Source: Albibacillus kandeliae (lineage in GTDB: Bacteria > Pseudomonadota > Alphaproteobacteria > Rhodobacterales > Rhodobacteraceae). Taken from it: a stretch of 64,000 bases of DNA. The notes under the pieces were generated by a model. That model was not told the DNA's origin. It saw nothing but the letters and a program-made list of their open reading frames with translations, and did no database searches. The stretch covers positions 434,001 to 498,000 of the forward strand of contig NZ_QEHM01000001.1 of the NCBI RefSeq assembly GCF_003116585.1, written 5' to 3'. Position numbers and translations under genes: made by a program. This document shows positions 1 to 8,081 of this stretch, one piece after another (the stretch's first letter is position 1; every line of letters begins with the position of its first letter).

Positions 1-120
1 GCCGCCGCGCCGATCTCCAGGGAATGGATCGACAGCATGAACGCGCAGGGCCTGCCGGGTCAGGAGCTCTATGATCTGGTCGAGACCACGCTGGCCGACG
101 CCAAGGCAAAAGGCATGTAA
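1..120 (+). CDS. TRAP transporter substrate-binding protein (DctP type), C-terminal fragment
   Basis: The window opens inside a gene: frame 1 reads through 39 codons to TAA at 118-120. The visible tail (REWIDSMNAQG... LADAKAKGM) is a helical, charged C-terminus of the kind that closes periplasmic DctP/TAXI-type binding proteins. No domain can be recognised from 39 residues, so the call rests mainly on position: dctQ and dctM follow on the same strand in the usual P-Q-M order. The protein would bind the substrate in the periplasm and deliver it to the Q/M membrane complex. The substrate is unknown. Confidence 0.7.
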   Translation, partial: AAAPISREWIDSMNAQGLPGQELYDLVETTLADAKAKGM

Positions 121-126
121 GCAGCA

Positions 127-155
127 CGGGCGGGGCAGGCCGACTGCCCCGCCCG
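127..155 (+). other. Intercistronic hairpin between dctP and dctQ
   Basis: There is a perfect 12-bp inverted repeat (CGGGCGGGGCAG at 127-138, CTGCCCCGCCCG at 144-155) with a 5-nt loop. No T-run follows, so it is unlikely to be a full intrinsic terminator. It starts 6 nt after the stop of the binding-protein gene. Such hairpins commonly protect the upstream mRNA or cause partial termination, giving more binding protein than permease. That role is inferred. Confidence 0.6.
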
Positions 156-210
156 ATGCGGCCCCCGCCGCCGCCCAACCTCACTCTTCGATCAACAAGG
201 GAGTCGTCCG

Positions 211-840
211 ATGGCCGGAGCCTCCGCGGTCCTGGAAGATTCGTCTCTTCTCAGCCGCCTAGACCGTGCATTGCTGCCGCTCGAGCGCCTGATGGCGCTG
301 ATCAGCGGTCTCTTCGTCTTCTCGCTGATGTTCCTCGCCGCATGGTCGGTCGGCGGGCGCAAGTTCTTCGGCGCCCCGCTGATGGGCTATGTCGACCTGA
401 TCGAGATGGCGATGCCCTTCATCGCCATCCTCGGCGTCTCCTACGTCCAGCGCGAAGGGGGGCACATCCGCATGGACATCCTCGTCGGCAACCTGCACGG
501 GCGGCTGCTCTGGCTCTTCGAGACCATCTCGATCCTGCTGATCCTGCTGCTCATGCTGGCCCTGACCTGGGGCGCCTGGGACCATTTCGACCGCTCCTTC
601 GACTGCGCCCGCCCGCTCTGCAGCCGTGACAGCACCATCGACATCAGCCTGCCGCTCTGGCCCGCCAAGCTGGTGGTCCCGGTCGCCTTCTCGGTACTCT
701 GCCTGCGCCTCCTGCTCCAGCTCGTCGGCTACGGCCGGGCGCTGGTGCTGGGCCTCGACCGTCCCGCCGCGGTGCCGCTGAACCTCTCCGTCGAGGAGCA
801 GGCGCGCGCCGAGGCCATTCATCTGGAGGGCCACGACTGA
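211..840 (+). CDS. dctQ: TRAP transporter small membrane subunit (DctQ family)
   Basis: This 209-residue protein has about four hydrophobic segments (roughly residues 28-48, 64-82, 92-120 and 148-175), matching the four-helix DctQ fold. DctQ subunits pair with the large DctM permease in sodium-driven uptake of organic acids and related solutes in the inner membrane. The start ATG is preceded by AAGGGAG at good spacing. The stop overlaps the dctM start as TGATG, so translation is coupled. A short loop with two Cys (DCARPLC, around residue 131) lies between helices 3 and 4. The substrate cannot be read from sequence. Confidence 0.88.
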   Translation: MAGASAVLEDSSLLSRLDRALLPLERLMALISGLFVFSLMFLAAWSVGGRKFFGAPLMGYVDLIEMAMPFIAILGVSYVQREGGHIRMDILVGNLHGRLLWLFETISILLILLLMLALTWGAWDHFDRSFDCARPLCSRDSTIDISLPLWPAKLVVPVAFSVLCLRLLLQLVGYGRALVLGLDRPAAVPLNLSVEEQARAEAIHLEGHD

Positions 841-2237
841 TGGATCCCATCACCATCGGCCTCTGGGTCACCGGCGCCATGTTCGTCATGGTGGTGATCG
901 GCATGCGGGTGGCCTTTGCTGCCGCCATGGCCGGCTTCGTCGGCCTCGTCTGGCTGCGCTGGAACGGCTTCGGCTACAACCCCGAGCAGTTCTGGAAAGC
1001 CCTTACGATCAGCGTGAAGATCGCGGGGCAGGTGCCCCATTCCAAGGTCAGCTCGCAGTCGCTCAGCCTGATCCCGACCTTCATCCTGATCGGCTACCTC
1101 GCCTATTACGCCAACCTCACCAAGGCGCTCTTCGAGGCGGCCAAGCGCTGGTTCGCCTGGGTGCCGGGCGGGCTCGCGGTCTCGACCGTCTTCGCCACGG
1201 CCGGCTTTGCTGCCGTATCGGGGGCCTCGGTCGCCACCGCCGCGGTCTTTGCCCGCATCGCCATCCCCGAGATGCAGGCGGTCGGCTACAACAAGAAATT
1301 CGCCGCCGGGGTGGTGGCGGCAGGGGGCACGCTCGCCTCGCTGATCCCGCCCTCCGCCATCCTTGTGATCTACGCCATCATCGTCGAACAGGACGTGGGC
1401 AAGCTGCTGCTGGCGGGCTTCATCCCCGGTGCCTTCTCGGCGGTGATCTACGCCAGCCTGATCATCGGCATCGCGGTGATCTGGAAGAACGTCGGCCCCC
1501 CGGTCACCGGCTTCACCTGGCGCCAGCGCTTCGCCGCGCTGCCTCCGGCGCTGCCCATCGTCGCGGTGGTCGTGATCATCATCTTCTTCGTCTACAACCC
1601 CTTCGGCGAGGCCTGGGGCACCCCGACCGAGGGCGGGGCGGTGGGCGCCTTCATCGTCTTCCTGATGGCGCTCTACCGCGGCATGCGCTGGGCCGAACTG
1701 AAGGACGCGCTGATCGAGACCGCCAAGCTCACGGTGATGATCTTCACCATCATCTGGGGCGTGCTGATCTACGTCCGCTTCCTCGGCTTCGCGGATCTGC
1801 CCGGCGCCTTCGCCGACTGGATCACCTCGCTGCACATGTCACCCATGCTGATCCTGGTCTGCATCCTGCTGGCCTATGCCGTGCTCGGCATGTTCATGGA
1901 CGCAATCGGGATGCTGCTGCTCACCCTGCCGGTGGTCTACCCGGCGGTGATGGCGCTGAACGGGGGCGAGGGCGTCTCGGCCGCCGAGAGCACCTTCGGC
2001 ATGAGCGGCACCATGTGCGCCATCTGGTTCGGCATCCTCGTGGTCAAGATGGCCGAGTTCTGCCTGATCACACCGCCCATCGGCCTCAACTGCTTCGTGG
2101 TGGCGGGGGTGCGTCCCGACCTCTCGGTGCAGGACGTGTTCAAGGGCGTCGCGCCCTTCTTCCTCGCCGATGCGGTGACCATCGCGCTGCTGGTGGCCTT
2201 CCCGGCCATCGTGCTCTACCTGCCAAGCCTCGCCTGA
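840..2237 (+). CDS. dctM: TRAP transporter large permease subunit (DctM family)
   Basis: This 465-residue, strongly hydrophobic protein has about 12 membrane segments. The family's small-residue motifs are visible: ATAGFAAVSGASVATAAVFA (about residues 119-138), a glycine-rich stretch before SLIPPSAILVIYA, and MFMDAIGMLLLTLPVVYP in the C-terminal half. DctM forms the sodium-coupled translocation path with DctQ. Length is normal for the family (about 425-465). It overlaps dctQ by one base (TGATG). No gene follows on this strand, so it ends the operon, and a palindromic intergenic element lies downstream. Confidence 0.93.
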   Translation: MDPITIGLWVTGAMFVMVVIGMRVAFAAAMAGFVGLVWLRWNGFGYNPEQFWKALTISVKIAGQVPHSKVSSQSLSLIPTFILIGYLAYYANLTKALFEAAKRWFAWVPGGLAVSTVFATAGFAAVSGASVATAAVFARIAIPEMQAVGYNKKFAAGVVAAGGTLASLIPPSAILVIYAIIVEQDVGKLLLAGFIPGAFSAVIYASLIIGIAVIWKNVGPPVTGFTWRQRFAALPPALPIVAVVVIIIFFVYNPFGEAWGTPTEGGAVGAFIVFLMALYRGMRWAELKDALIETAKLTVMIFTIIWGVLIYVRFLGFADLPGAFADWITSLHMSPMLILVCILLAYAVLGMFMDAIGMLLLTLPVVYPAVMALNGGEGVSAAESTFGMSGTMCAIWFGILVVKMAEFCLITPPIGLNCFVVAGVRPDLSVQDVFKGVAPFFLADAVTIALLVAFPAIVLYLPSLA

Positions 2238-2290
2238 CCGGGACGACAGAGCCGCCCCTGCCTTCCGGCACGGGCGGCTCCGCGACTGCT

Positions 2291-2345
2291 CTTCTTTGGG
2301 TCTTAAGTATCCCGGGGAGTGTGAGGGGCTGGCCCCTCACTCCCG
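2291..2345 (+). repeat. Intergenic palindromic element, copy A (TTCTTTGGG...GTATCC...CGGGG type)
   Basis: A conserved core (TTCTTTGGGTCTTAAGTATC from 2292) is followed by a GC-rich hairpin (GTGAGGGG/CCCCTCAC, 2321-2340). The reverse strand of the 180-bp tandem repeats at 16281-16640 carries nearly the same core (TTCTTTGGGGTCCAAGTATC), also followed by a GC palindrome. It sits between the ends of dctM and the convergent Cys-rich gene, so the hairpin may serve as a two-way terminator. No T-run is visible. Confidence 0.55.
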
Positions 2346-2365
2346 CACTCTGGTCCGGTGCTGCC

Positions 2366-2818
2366 TCAGTGCACCGTGGCTCCGGCCGGCACGTCGCTGA
2401 CCGCGATCCGCATCAGCGCGTGGCCCAGCGTCGCGGCAAGGCCGGTCAGGCTGGGGGCCATGTCGGCCCGGACCAGCAGGGTCGCGATCAGCATCGCGTC
2501 CTTGTGGTCTCCCGTCGCGGCGGCGGCGACGAAATTGGCAAAGCAGGCCTCGTCGCTGCCAAGGCAGCGGCAGCGCACGTCGTGGCGCAGGATCGGGCGG
2601 CGGCAGTGGCGCGCGCAGAGGCTGCAGAGATCGGCCAGCGCCATCAGCGCCCGGTGCCCGTCACTTGCCCCGAGGCAGCGGCGGAAGTCGTGCTCGACCC
2701 GGGCCTGCGCCGCGGGGCCGTCGTTCCACAGCCGCAGGTACATCACCGCGCCGGCCTCGACCGGGTCCAGCTCGGTCAGGTGGCCCACCGGCGCCCCGCC
2801 ACGGCGCGCGGCTGTCAT
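2366..2818 (-). CDS. Small Cys-rich protein of unknown function, translationally coupled to hemP
   Basis: I do not recognise this 150-residue protein. It is soluble-looking, without a signal peptide or membrane segment. Around residues 45-74 it has six cysteines spaced C-x2-C-x3-C-x10-C-x-C-x6-C, interleaved with His and Arg, which suggests a metal or Fe-S site. Its ATG overlaps the hemP stop by 4 bp (ATGA), so the two are co-transcribed and probably coupled. An iron-box-like palindrome lies upstream of hemP. The context suggests a role in iron or heme handling; this is inference only. Confidence 0.7.
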   Translation of the reverse strand: MTAARRGGAPVGHLTELDPVEAGAVMYLRLWNDGPAAQARVEHDFRRCLGASDGHRALMALADLCSLCARHCRRPILRHDVRCRCLGSDEACFANFVAAAATGDHKDAMLIATLLVRADMAPSLTGLAATLGHALMRIAVSDVPAGATVH

Positions 2819-2994
2819 TTCGTCAGGATGAGCTTGCCCGCGCGAGTGATGCGCAGGGTGTAGATCTGGTTGTCCAGCCGGATCTGCGCCAGATTCCCGC
2901 CCTTGGTCAGGTCGTTCGCGTCGTAGACGGGAAGGGATTGGGAAACATCGTCACTGGTGGTTTCCAGCACGCGGGGCGCGGCGTGAGTCTGCAT
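2815..2994 (-). CDS. hemP: Hemin uptake protein HemP
   Basis: The ATG at 2994 gives a 59-residue protein with a well-placed AGGAG about 10 nt upstream; a longer in-frame ORF exists but lacks family-like sequence. The C-terminal half (LAQIRLDNQIYTLRITRAGK LILTK) matches the HemP family: a small protein with repeated basic/hydrophobic beta strands, found beside heme-uptake and iron-regulated genes in Proteobacteria. In several bacteria HemP/HmuP is needed for heme-uptake gene expression. No heme transporter genes are adjacent here; only the overlapping Cys-rich gene follows. Confidence 0.88.
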   Translation of the reverse strand: MQTHAAPRVLETTSDDVSQSLPVYDANDLTKGGNLAQIRLDNQIYTLRITRAGKLILTK

Positions 2995-3078
2995 GGTCTG
3001 AGCTCCTGAATTTCCGATCGGGCTTCCCCTGGTGCAGACCTCGAACAGGCCGGGGTGGCTTGATGCGCTGTGCATTAG

Positions 3079-3095
3079 CTGACTAAAATTATCAG
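3079..3095 (-). promoter_or_regulatory. Iron-box-like palindrome upstream of hemP (CTGA-N9-TCAG)
   Basis: The stretch 3079-3095 has CTGA and TCAG arms separated by nine AT-rich bases, in an AT-rich patch about 85 bp upstream of the hemP start. Rhodobacterales iron genes carry an Iron-Rhodo-box thought to be read by IscR, and the shape and position fit. I am not certain of the exact consensus, so the regulator is tentative. Confidence 0.5.
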
Positions 3096-3389
3096 GTTTG
3101 TCAAGCGGCCTCTCGGTGAATTCCACGGGCGGGCCGGTCCCCGCCCTGTGCCGGGTGGGCCCGTGGGTGCGCATCGCGCCGAACCGGGGTCTTGGCCGCT
3201 TTTTTAGTCATCCGCCAAAGCGGCGAAGGCGTGCTCTGCGGGAAAAGATGCGAATCGCGAAAAAGTCGATAGTGTACGAACAATATTAAAAAAATCCGCA
3301 CTCCCGGGCGTTTTCCGGTAAAGGGTGCGGGGGGCCGGAGGCCATGCCAAGGCCCGCGATAACTGGGACCAACAGAGAGCGCGACGACC
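3096..3389 (+). other. Intergenic region upstream of the ABC binding-protein gene
   Basis: No gene is supported here. The region is AT-rich around 3255-3296 (probable promoter area, no clear -35/-10 pair). It then has a hairpin whose arms are CCGCAC (3296-3301) and GTGCGG (3325-3330), ending about 60 nt before the start of the binding-protein gene. Confidence 0.4.
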
Positions 3390-4685
3390 ATGCAAGATCT
3401 CAAGACTCACTCCGAATTCATGTTGCCCCGGCGCAAGCTGCTGACCGGGATGGCCGCGGCCGGAGCCGCGCTCGCGGCGCCCGGCCTCGTCGGTCGCGCC
3501 GTGGCCCAGTCGGGCGACGTCATCAAACTCGGCGCACCCTTCCACCGCACCGGCATCGGCGCCGCCTACGGCCGCTGGTACGAGCGCACCGCCAAGGCCG
3601 CGCTCGCCATCATCAACGAACAGGGCGGCATCAACGGCATGCCGGTCGAACTGATCATCGAGGATGACGGCACCGACCCGAAACGCGGCGTCGAGGCGAT
3701 GGAGAAGTTCGCCGCCGAGCACAAGGTCGATGCGGTCTTCGGTCACCTGTTCAGCCACGTGGTCGCCGCCACCGCGCCCCGCGCGGGCGAGCTGAAGATG
3801 CCCTATTTCCTCTGCTCCGAGGGTCACGCGCTGGCCGCCGGGGCGTTCAACCGCTACACCTTCCAGCCCTGCATCACCGACGTGAAGAGCCAGATCAGCT
3901 CGATGGCGCCGTGGATGTCGAACAACCTCGGCAAGAAGGTCACGCTGATCTATCCCGACTACGCCTTCGGCTATGACCACCGCGACAACATGACGGCGGC
4001 GATGCAGGCGCAGGGCGGCGAGATCGTCGCCTCGATCGCGATCCCGCCGACCGAGACTTCCTACACCCGCTACATGCCGCAGATCCCCTTCAACACCGAG
4101 GTGATCTACCACGTCATGGTCGGCCCCGGCGTGCTGACCTTCGTCAAGGAACTGGGCGAGCACCTGGGCAGCCAGCGCCCCGAGATCTTCGGCTTCATCG
4201 ACTCTCTCGAGGCCGTCGCGCTCGACATTCCCCAGCTCGACTACCTCGAAGGCACCTATTTCTGGGAGGCGATGCCGCGTTACGCGCAGGCCGAGCAGAA
4301 CGAGTTCGACAAGTTCTACCGCGAGAAGGTGGGCGTCGATGCCAATGGCGCCAGCGTCGATGACGCCAAGGACGTCTCGACCTTCTCCCACATGTTCTCG
4401 GTCTGGGAGACGCTCTTCGCCATCAAGCAGGCGATGGAGATGGCCGACTACAAGGGACCGGACCAGAAGGTCGCGATGCTGGAGGCGATGGAATCCATCA
4501 CCGGATTCGCGCAGTCCAACGAGTTCCCGCAGGGCGACAAGGTCTTCAACGGCAAGACCCACCAGGCCTTCGGTCACCAGAACATCTCGAAGGTGGTCGA
4601 TGGCAAGCTCGAGCTGACCTACACCACCAGCATCGACGAAACGATGTACCCGGACGAGACCGACTATACCCAGATGTCGTTCTAG
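3390..4685 (+). CDS. ABC transporter periplasmic substrate-binding protein (LivK/urea-amide type)
   Basis: This 431-residue protein starts with a Tat-like signal (LPRRKLLTGMAAAGAAL, about residues 11-27, predicted cut near AVAQ). A Peripl_BP_6 domain follows, with typical elements: IKLGAPFHRTG, a region with IINEQGGINGMPVEL, and DDGTDPKRGVEAMEKF. These proteins bind branched-chain amino acids, urea, short amides or aromatic acids. The ligand is not readable from sequence. It heads a five-gene transporter set; a strong terminator-like hairpin separates it from the permease genes. Confidence 0.9.
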   Translation: MQDLKTHSEFMLPRRKLLTGMAAAGAALAAPGLVGRAVAQSGDVIKLGAPFHRTGIGAAYGRWYERTAKAALAIINEQGGINGMPVELIIEDDGTDPKRGVEAMEKFAAEHKVDAVFGHLFSHVVAATAPRAGELKMPYFLCSEGHALAAGAFNRYTFQPCITDVKSQISSMAPWMSNNLGKKVTLIYPDYAFGYDHRDNMTAAMQAQGGEIVASIAIPPTETSYTRYMPQIPFNTEVIYHVMVGPGVLTFVKELGEHLGSQRPEIFGFIDSLEAVALDIPQLDYLEGTYFWEAMPRYAQAEQNEFDKFYREKVGVDANGASVDDAKDVSTFSHMFSVWETLFAIKQAMEMADYKGPDQKVAMLEAMESITGFAQSNEFPQGDKVFNGKTHQAFGHQNISKVVDGKLELTYTTSIDETMYPDETDYTQMSF

Positions 4686-4702
4686 GGTCCGGTCACGTCC
4701 CG

Positions 4703-4732
4703 CGGGCGCCCCTGGCCGGGCGCCCGTTTCTC
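4703..4732 (+). terminator. Intercistronic hairpin plus T-rich tail after the binding-protein gene
   Basis: A perfect 9-bp stem (CGGGCGCCC at 4703-4711, GGGCGCCCG at 4718-4726) has a 6-nt loop and is followed by TTTCTCT. Its position between the binding-protein and permease genes suggests partial termination, which would raise binding protein over the membrane parts. Confidence 0.65.
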
Positions 4733-4799
4733 TACCTGCAACAGACCTCCCGATCGCGGCGCGCCCGGCGCGCGGGGATGGGCGGGGCACAGGGGTCTC

Positions 4800-5681
4800 A
4801 TGAATATCGCTCCCTACCTCCTGCTGGCGACGCTCGAAGGGCTCGTGCAGGCGTCGGTCCTGATGCTCACCGCGCTCGGACTGTCGCTGGTCTTTGGCGT
4901 GATGCGCGTGGTGAACGTCGCCCACGGCGAGTTCTTCATGCTGGGTGCCGTCGGCGCCTGGATCTGCGCCACGCTGATCCCCGGACCGCCCGCCGTGGCC
5001 TTCGTCGCCGCGCTGGTGCTGGCCCCGCTCTTCGTCGGCGCCATCGCCTGGGCGGCCGACTGGGCCATCCTGAAGCGCATCGACTACAACCCCGAGGCCA
5101 CCATCGTCGCGACCATCGGGCTGATGTATATCATCCAGCAGACTACGCTCTGGAGCTTCGGCCCGAACGCGCAGGCGGTCGATGCGCCGTTCTACTACAC
5201 CCTCCGCTTCCCGTGGTTCGGCTACTCGACCTACAAGTTCTTCATCATCGGGGCCGCTGTGGTGCTGGTGGGCGGGCTGCTCTACTTCCTGCGCCATTCC
5301 AAGGTCGGCCTCGTCATGCGCGCGACCCAGTTCGACCGCGAAACCGCGCAGAACTTCGGCATCTCGGTCGGTCGGGTCTATTCCATCGTCTTCGCCGTCG
5401 GTGCCATGCTGGCCGCCATCGGCGGCGTGCTCGTCGTCCCGGCGCAGCAGGCGCATTACCTGATGGGCCACGACCCGCTGCTGCTGTCCTTCGTCGTCGT
5501 CATCGTCGGCGGGCTCGGTTCGATCCCCGGCACCATCGCCGCCGCGATCCTGATCGGGATGAGCGACGGGCTGCTCTCGGTCTTCTTCTCGCCGACGCTG
5601 GCCAAGATCTTCTCGACCCTGCTCGTCGCGCTCGTCCTCGTGTTCAAGCCCGAGGGCCTGTTCGGAAAGGCGGGGCGCTGA
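4800..5681 (+). CDS. Branched-chain-type ABC transporter permease (LivH family)
   Basis: This 293-residue polytopic membrane protein has about eight hydrophobic segments. LivH-family signatures include GLSLVFGVMRVVNVAHGEFF (about residues 27-46) and a C-terminal VVVIVGGLGSIPGT loop that contacts the ATPase. It forms one half of the membrane channel with the LivM-like partner. The start ATG at 4800 lies about 70 bp after the intercistronic terminator. The stop overlaps the next start as TGATG. Confidence 0.92.
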   Translation: MNIAPYLLLATLEGLVQASVLMLTALGLSLVFGVMRVVNVAHGEFFMLGAVGAWICATLIPGPPAVAFVAALVLAPLFVGAIAWAADWAILKRIDYNPEATIVATIGLMYIIQQTTLWSFGPNAQAVDAPFYYTLRFPWFGYSTYKFFIIGAAVVLVGGLLYFLRHSKVGLVMRATQFDRETAQNFGISVGRVYSIVFAVGAMLAAIGGVLVVPAQQAHYLMGHDPLLLSFVVVIVGGLGSIPGTIAAAILIGMSDGLLSVFFSPTLAKIFSTLLVALVLVFKPEGLFGKAGR

Positions 5682-6640
5682 TGGTCCTTCACAACAAGAA
5701 GCTGGCGGCGCTCTGCCTCGCCGTGCTGGTCCTGCTGTTCGCGCTGCAGTTCGTGCTGTCGAGCTACATGATCCTTGCCGCCACCCGCATCCTGATCCTC
5801 GCGGTCTTCGCGATGGGTTACAACATGCTGATGGGCTACACCGGACTGCTCAGCCTCGGCCACGCCATGTTCTTCGCCGCCGGGGTCTATGCCTCGGGCA
5901 TGGTGACCTACTACTTCGGCGTCTCGCTGCCGCTGGCCTTTCTCATCGGCATCCTCGGGGCCTTCGCGGCCTCGCTGATCATCGGCCTGCTGGTGCTGCG
6001 CACGCAGACCGTCTCGTTCATGATCGTCACGCTGATGTTCGCACAGGCGGCCTACCTGACGACGCTCTACTTCTCGCGCTACACCGGCGGCGATCAGGGC
6101 CTCACGCTGCCGACCTCGGCGCGCAGTTTCCGCCTGTTCGGGCAGATCCTGGACATGACCTCGGACCTGACCCGTTACAACATTGCCTTCGCCGTCTTCG
6201 CGGTCACGCTGATCGGGCTCTACCTGATCACGCAGGGCCCCATCGGCCGTCTCTTCGTCGCGGTGCGCGAGAACGAGGACCGCACGCGGATGCTCGGCTT
6301 CGACACCTACCGCATCAAGCTTGTCGCCTTCACCGTTTCCGGCACTGTCTCGGGCATGGCGGGTGCGCTCTACGGGCTGATGTTCGGGTTCGTCGGATCG
6401 TCCTTCGCGGCCTTCCAGACCTCGATCGAGGCGCTGCTCTACACCCTGATCGGCGGCCCCGGGACGCTGTTGGGGCCGCTGCTGGGGACCACCGTCATGA
6501 CCATGCTCATCGACCGGCTCTCGGGCCTGACTACCGCCTACCTCGTGGTGATCGGCGTGCTGCTGATCGTGGTGACCCTCTGGTTTCCCGCCGGCATCCT
6601 CGGAACCATCCGCAACAGGTGGCTGCCATGGCTGAAGTGA
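5681..6640 (+). CDS. Branched-chain-type ABC transporter permease (LivM family)
   Basis: The ATG at 5681 gives 319 residues, coupled to the upstream permease by TGATG. About ten hydrophobic segments are visible. Family features are GYTGLLSLGHAMFFAAGVYA (about residues 52-71), the cytoplasmic VRENEDRTRMLGFDTYRIK loop, and the late GGPGTLLGPLLGT motif. It pairs with the LivH-like permease. A longer in-frame ORF upstream overlaps the other permease and is not real coding. Confidence 0.93.
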   Translation: MVLHNKKLAALCLAVLVLLFALQFVLSSYMILAATRILILAVFAMGYNMLMGYTGLLSLGHAMFFAAGVYASGMVTYYFGVSLPLAFLIGILGAFAASLIIGLLVLRTQTVSFMIVTLMFAQAAYLTTLYFSRYTGGDQGLTLPTSARSFRLFGQILDMTSDLTRYNIAFAVFAVTLIGLYLITQGPIGRLFVAVRENEDRTRMLGFDTYRIKLVAFTVSGTVSGMAGALYGLMFGFVGSSFAAFQTSIEALLYTLIGGPGTLLGPLLGTTVMTMLIDRLSGLTTAYLVVIGVLLIVVTLWFPAGILGTIRNRWLPWLK

Positions 6641-7377
6641 AATTGCTCCGGACGCAGGGCCTCGCCCGGCACTTCGACGGGATCAAGGCCGTGGACGGCG
6701 TCGACTTCACTCTGCACCAGGGCGAGATCCGCGCCATCATCGGCCCGAACGGGGCGGGCAAGTCCACTTTCGTCGGGCTGCTGTCGGGGCGCATCAAGCC
6801 CTCCGCCGGTCGGGTCGAATTCGCGGGCAGGGACGTGACCGGGCTGCCCGCGCACAAGCGGGTGCGCATGGGGCTGGCCTATACCTTCCAGATCACCAAC
6901 ATCTACAAGGAGATGACGGTGCTGGAGAACGTCGCCATCGCGGCCCAGAACCGCCTGCGCCCCAACATGCTGCGCCGCAATCCCGGCGGCGAGGCCGAGA
7001 TCGAGCGCCTCGCGTCGGAGGCCGCGCGTTCCGTCGGCCTGGGCGAGATGCTGGGAGAGACCGCCGGAACGCTGGCCTATGGCCACCAGCGGCTGGTGGA
7101 GGTGGCGATGGGCCTTGCCCAGTCGCCGCGCCTGCTGATCCTCGACGAGCCGACGCAGGGCCTGTCGGACGGCGAGATCGCCAATTTCAACGCGGTGGTG
7201 CGCAAGGTGAGCGAAACCGCGACCGTTCTGCTGATCGAACACAACATGGACGTGGTGATGGCGCTGGCCGACCGGATCACCGTGCTGGATCAGGGCCGGG
7301 TGCTGGCCGAGGGCACGCCAGCAGAGATCACCGCCAGCGCCGCCGTGCAGGCCGCCTATCTGGGAGAGCCCGCATGA
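6628..7377 (+). CDS. Branched-chain-type ABC transporter ATPase (LivG family)
   Basis: The protein has 249 residues from ATG 6628; a GTG at 6619 is an alternative in the same frame. ATG is preferred because AACAGGTGG sits at normal spacing before it. The ATPase motifs are complete: Walker A GPNGAGKST, signature region AYGHQRLVEVAMGLA, Walker B LLILDEPTQGLS and the switch His in IEHNM. The AYGHQR form is typical of LivG rather than LivF. The gene overlaps the livM-like gene by 13 bp and the next ATPase by 4 bp. Confidence 0.92.
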   Translation: MAEVKLLRTQGLARHFDGIKAVDGVDFTLHQGEIRAIIGPNGAGKSTFVGLLSGRIKPSAGRVEFAGRDVTGLPAHKRVRMGLAYTFQITNIYKEMTVLENVAIAAQNRLRPNMLRRNPGGEAEIERLASEAARSVGLGEMLGETAGTLAYGHQRLVEVAMGLAQSPRLLILDEPTQGLSDGEIANFNAVVRKVSETATVLLIEHNMDVVMALADRITVLDQGRVLAEGTPAEITASAAVQAAYLGEPA

Positions 7378-8081
7378 GCGTGATGACGGTCGAGGGCTTC
7401 AATGCCTATTACGGCAGCGCGCAGGCGCTGCGCGATTTCTCCATCGAGCTGCAGGCTGGCGAGATCCTCTGCCTGCTGGGCCGCAACGGCGCGGGAAAGA
7501 CCACCGCGCTGAAGGCGATCATGGGCACCGTGCGCCCCGAGTCCGGGCGGCTGGTGCTGAACGGTGTGGACCTGACCGGCAGTCGCCCCGAGGAAATCCC
7601 GCGCGCAGGCATCGGCTATGTCCCGCAGGGGCGGCGGCTGTTCTCGGAACTCACGGTTTGGGAAAACCTCGAGATCGGGCTGATGACACGCGGGCAGGGC
7701 CGCGAGGGGCTGGACTATGCGCTGGAGCTCTTCCCGGTGCTGAAGGACCGGATGAAGCAGCGCTCGGGCACGCTCTCGGGCGGCGAGCAAACCATGCTCT
7801 CGATGGCGCGCGCCATGTGCGTGAACCCCACGGTGATGATGCTGGACGAGCCGACCGAGGGTCTCATGCCCTCGGCCATCGCCGGGATCCGCGATGCGGT
7901 GACGCGGCTGCGTGACGGCGGGGTGGCTGTGCTGCTGGTGGAGCAGAGGGTTGACGCGGTGCTGTCTGTCGCTGACCGGGTGGCCTTCATGGACCACGGC
8001 GAGATCAAGGCGCGGTTCCATATCGACGAGGTCCGGGACAACAAGGAGCTGCTGCATCGCTATGTCGGCGTGGGGCACTAG
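7374..8081 (+). CDS. Branched-chain-type ABC transporter ATPase (LivF family)
   Basis: This 235-residue ATPase has Walker A GRNGAGKTT (about residues 36-44), IGYVPQGRRLFSELTV, signature LSGGEQTMLSMARA, Walker B VMMLDEPTEGL and a final LLVEQRVD. The YVPQGRRLF stretch marks LivF-type subunits. It overlaps livG by ATGA and completes the transporter: binding protein, two permeases and two ATPases. The substrate remains open. Confidence 0.92.
   Translation: MSVMTVEGFNAYYGSAQALRDFSIELQAGEILCLLGRNGAGKTTALKAIMGTVRPESGRLVLNGVDLTGSRPEEIPRAGIGYVPQGRRLFSELTVWENLEIGLMTRGQGREGLDYALELFPVLKDRMKQRSGTLSGGEQTMLSMARAMCVNPTVMMLDEPTEGLMPSAIAGIRDAVTRLRDGGVAVLLVEQRVDAVLSVADRVAFMDHGEIKARFHIDEVRDNKELLHRYVGVGH

Noticed and set aside
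3204-5471. 755-codon minus-strand frame opposite the ABC genes
   Set aside because: Shadow frame; the plus-strand binding protein and permease are convincing, and the minus translation has no recognisable protein features.
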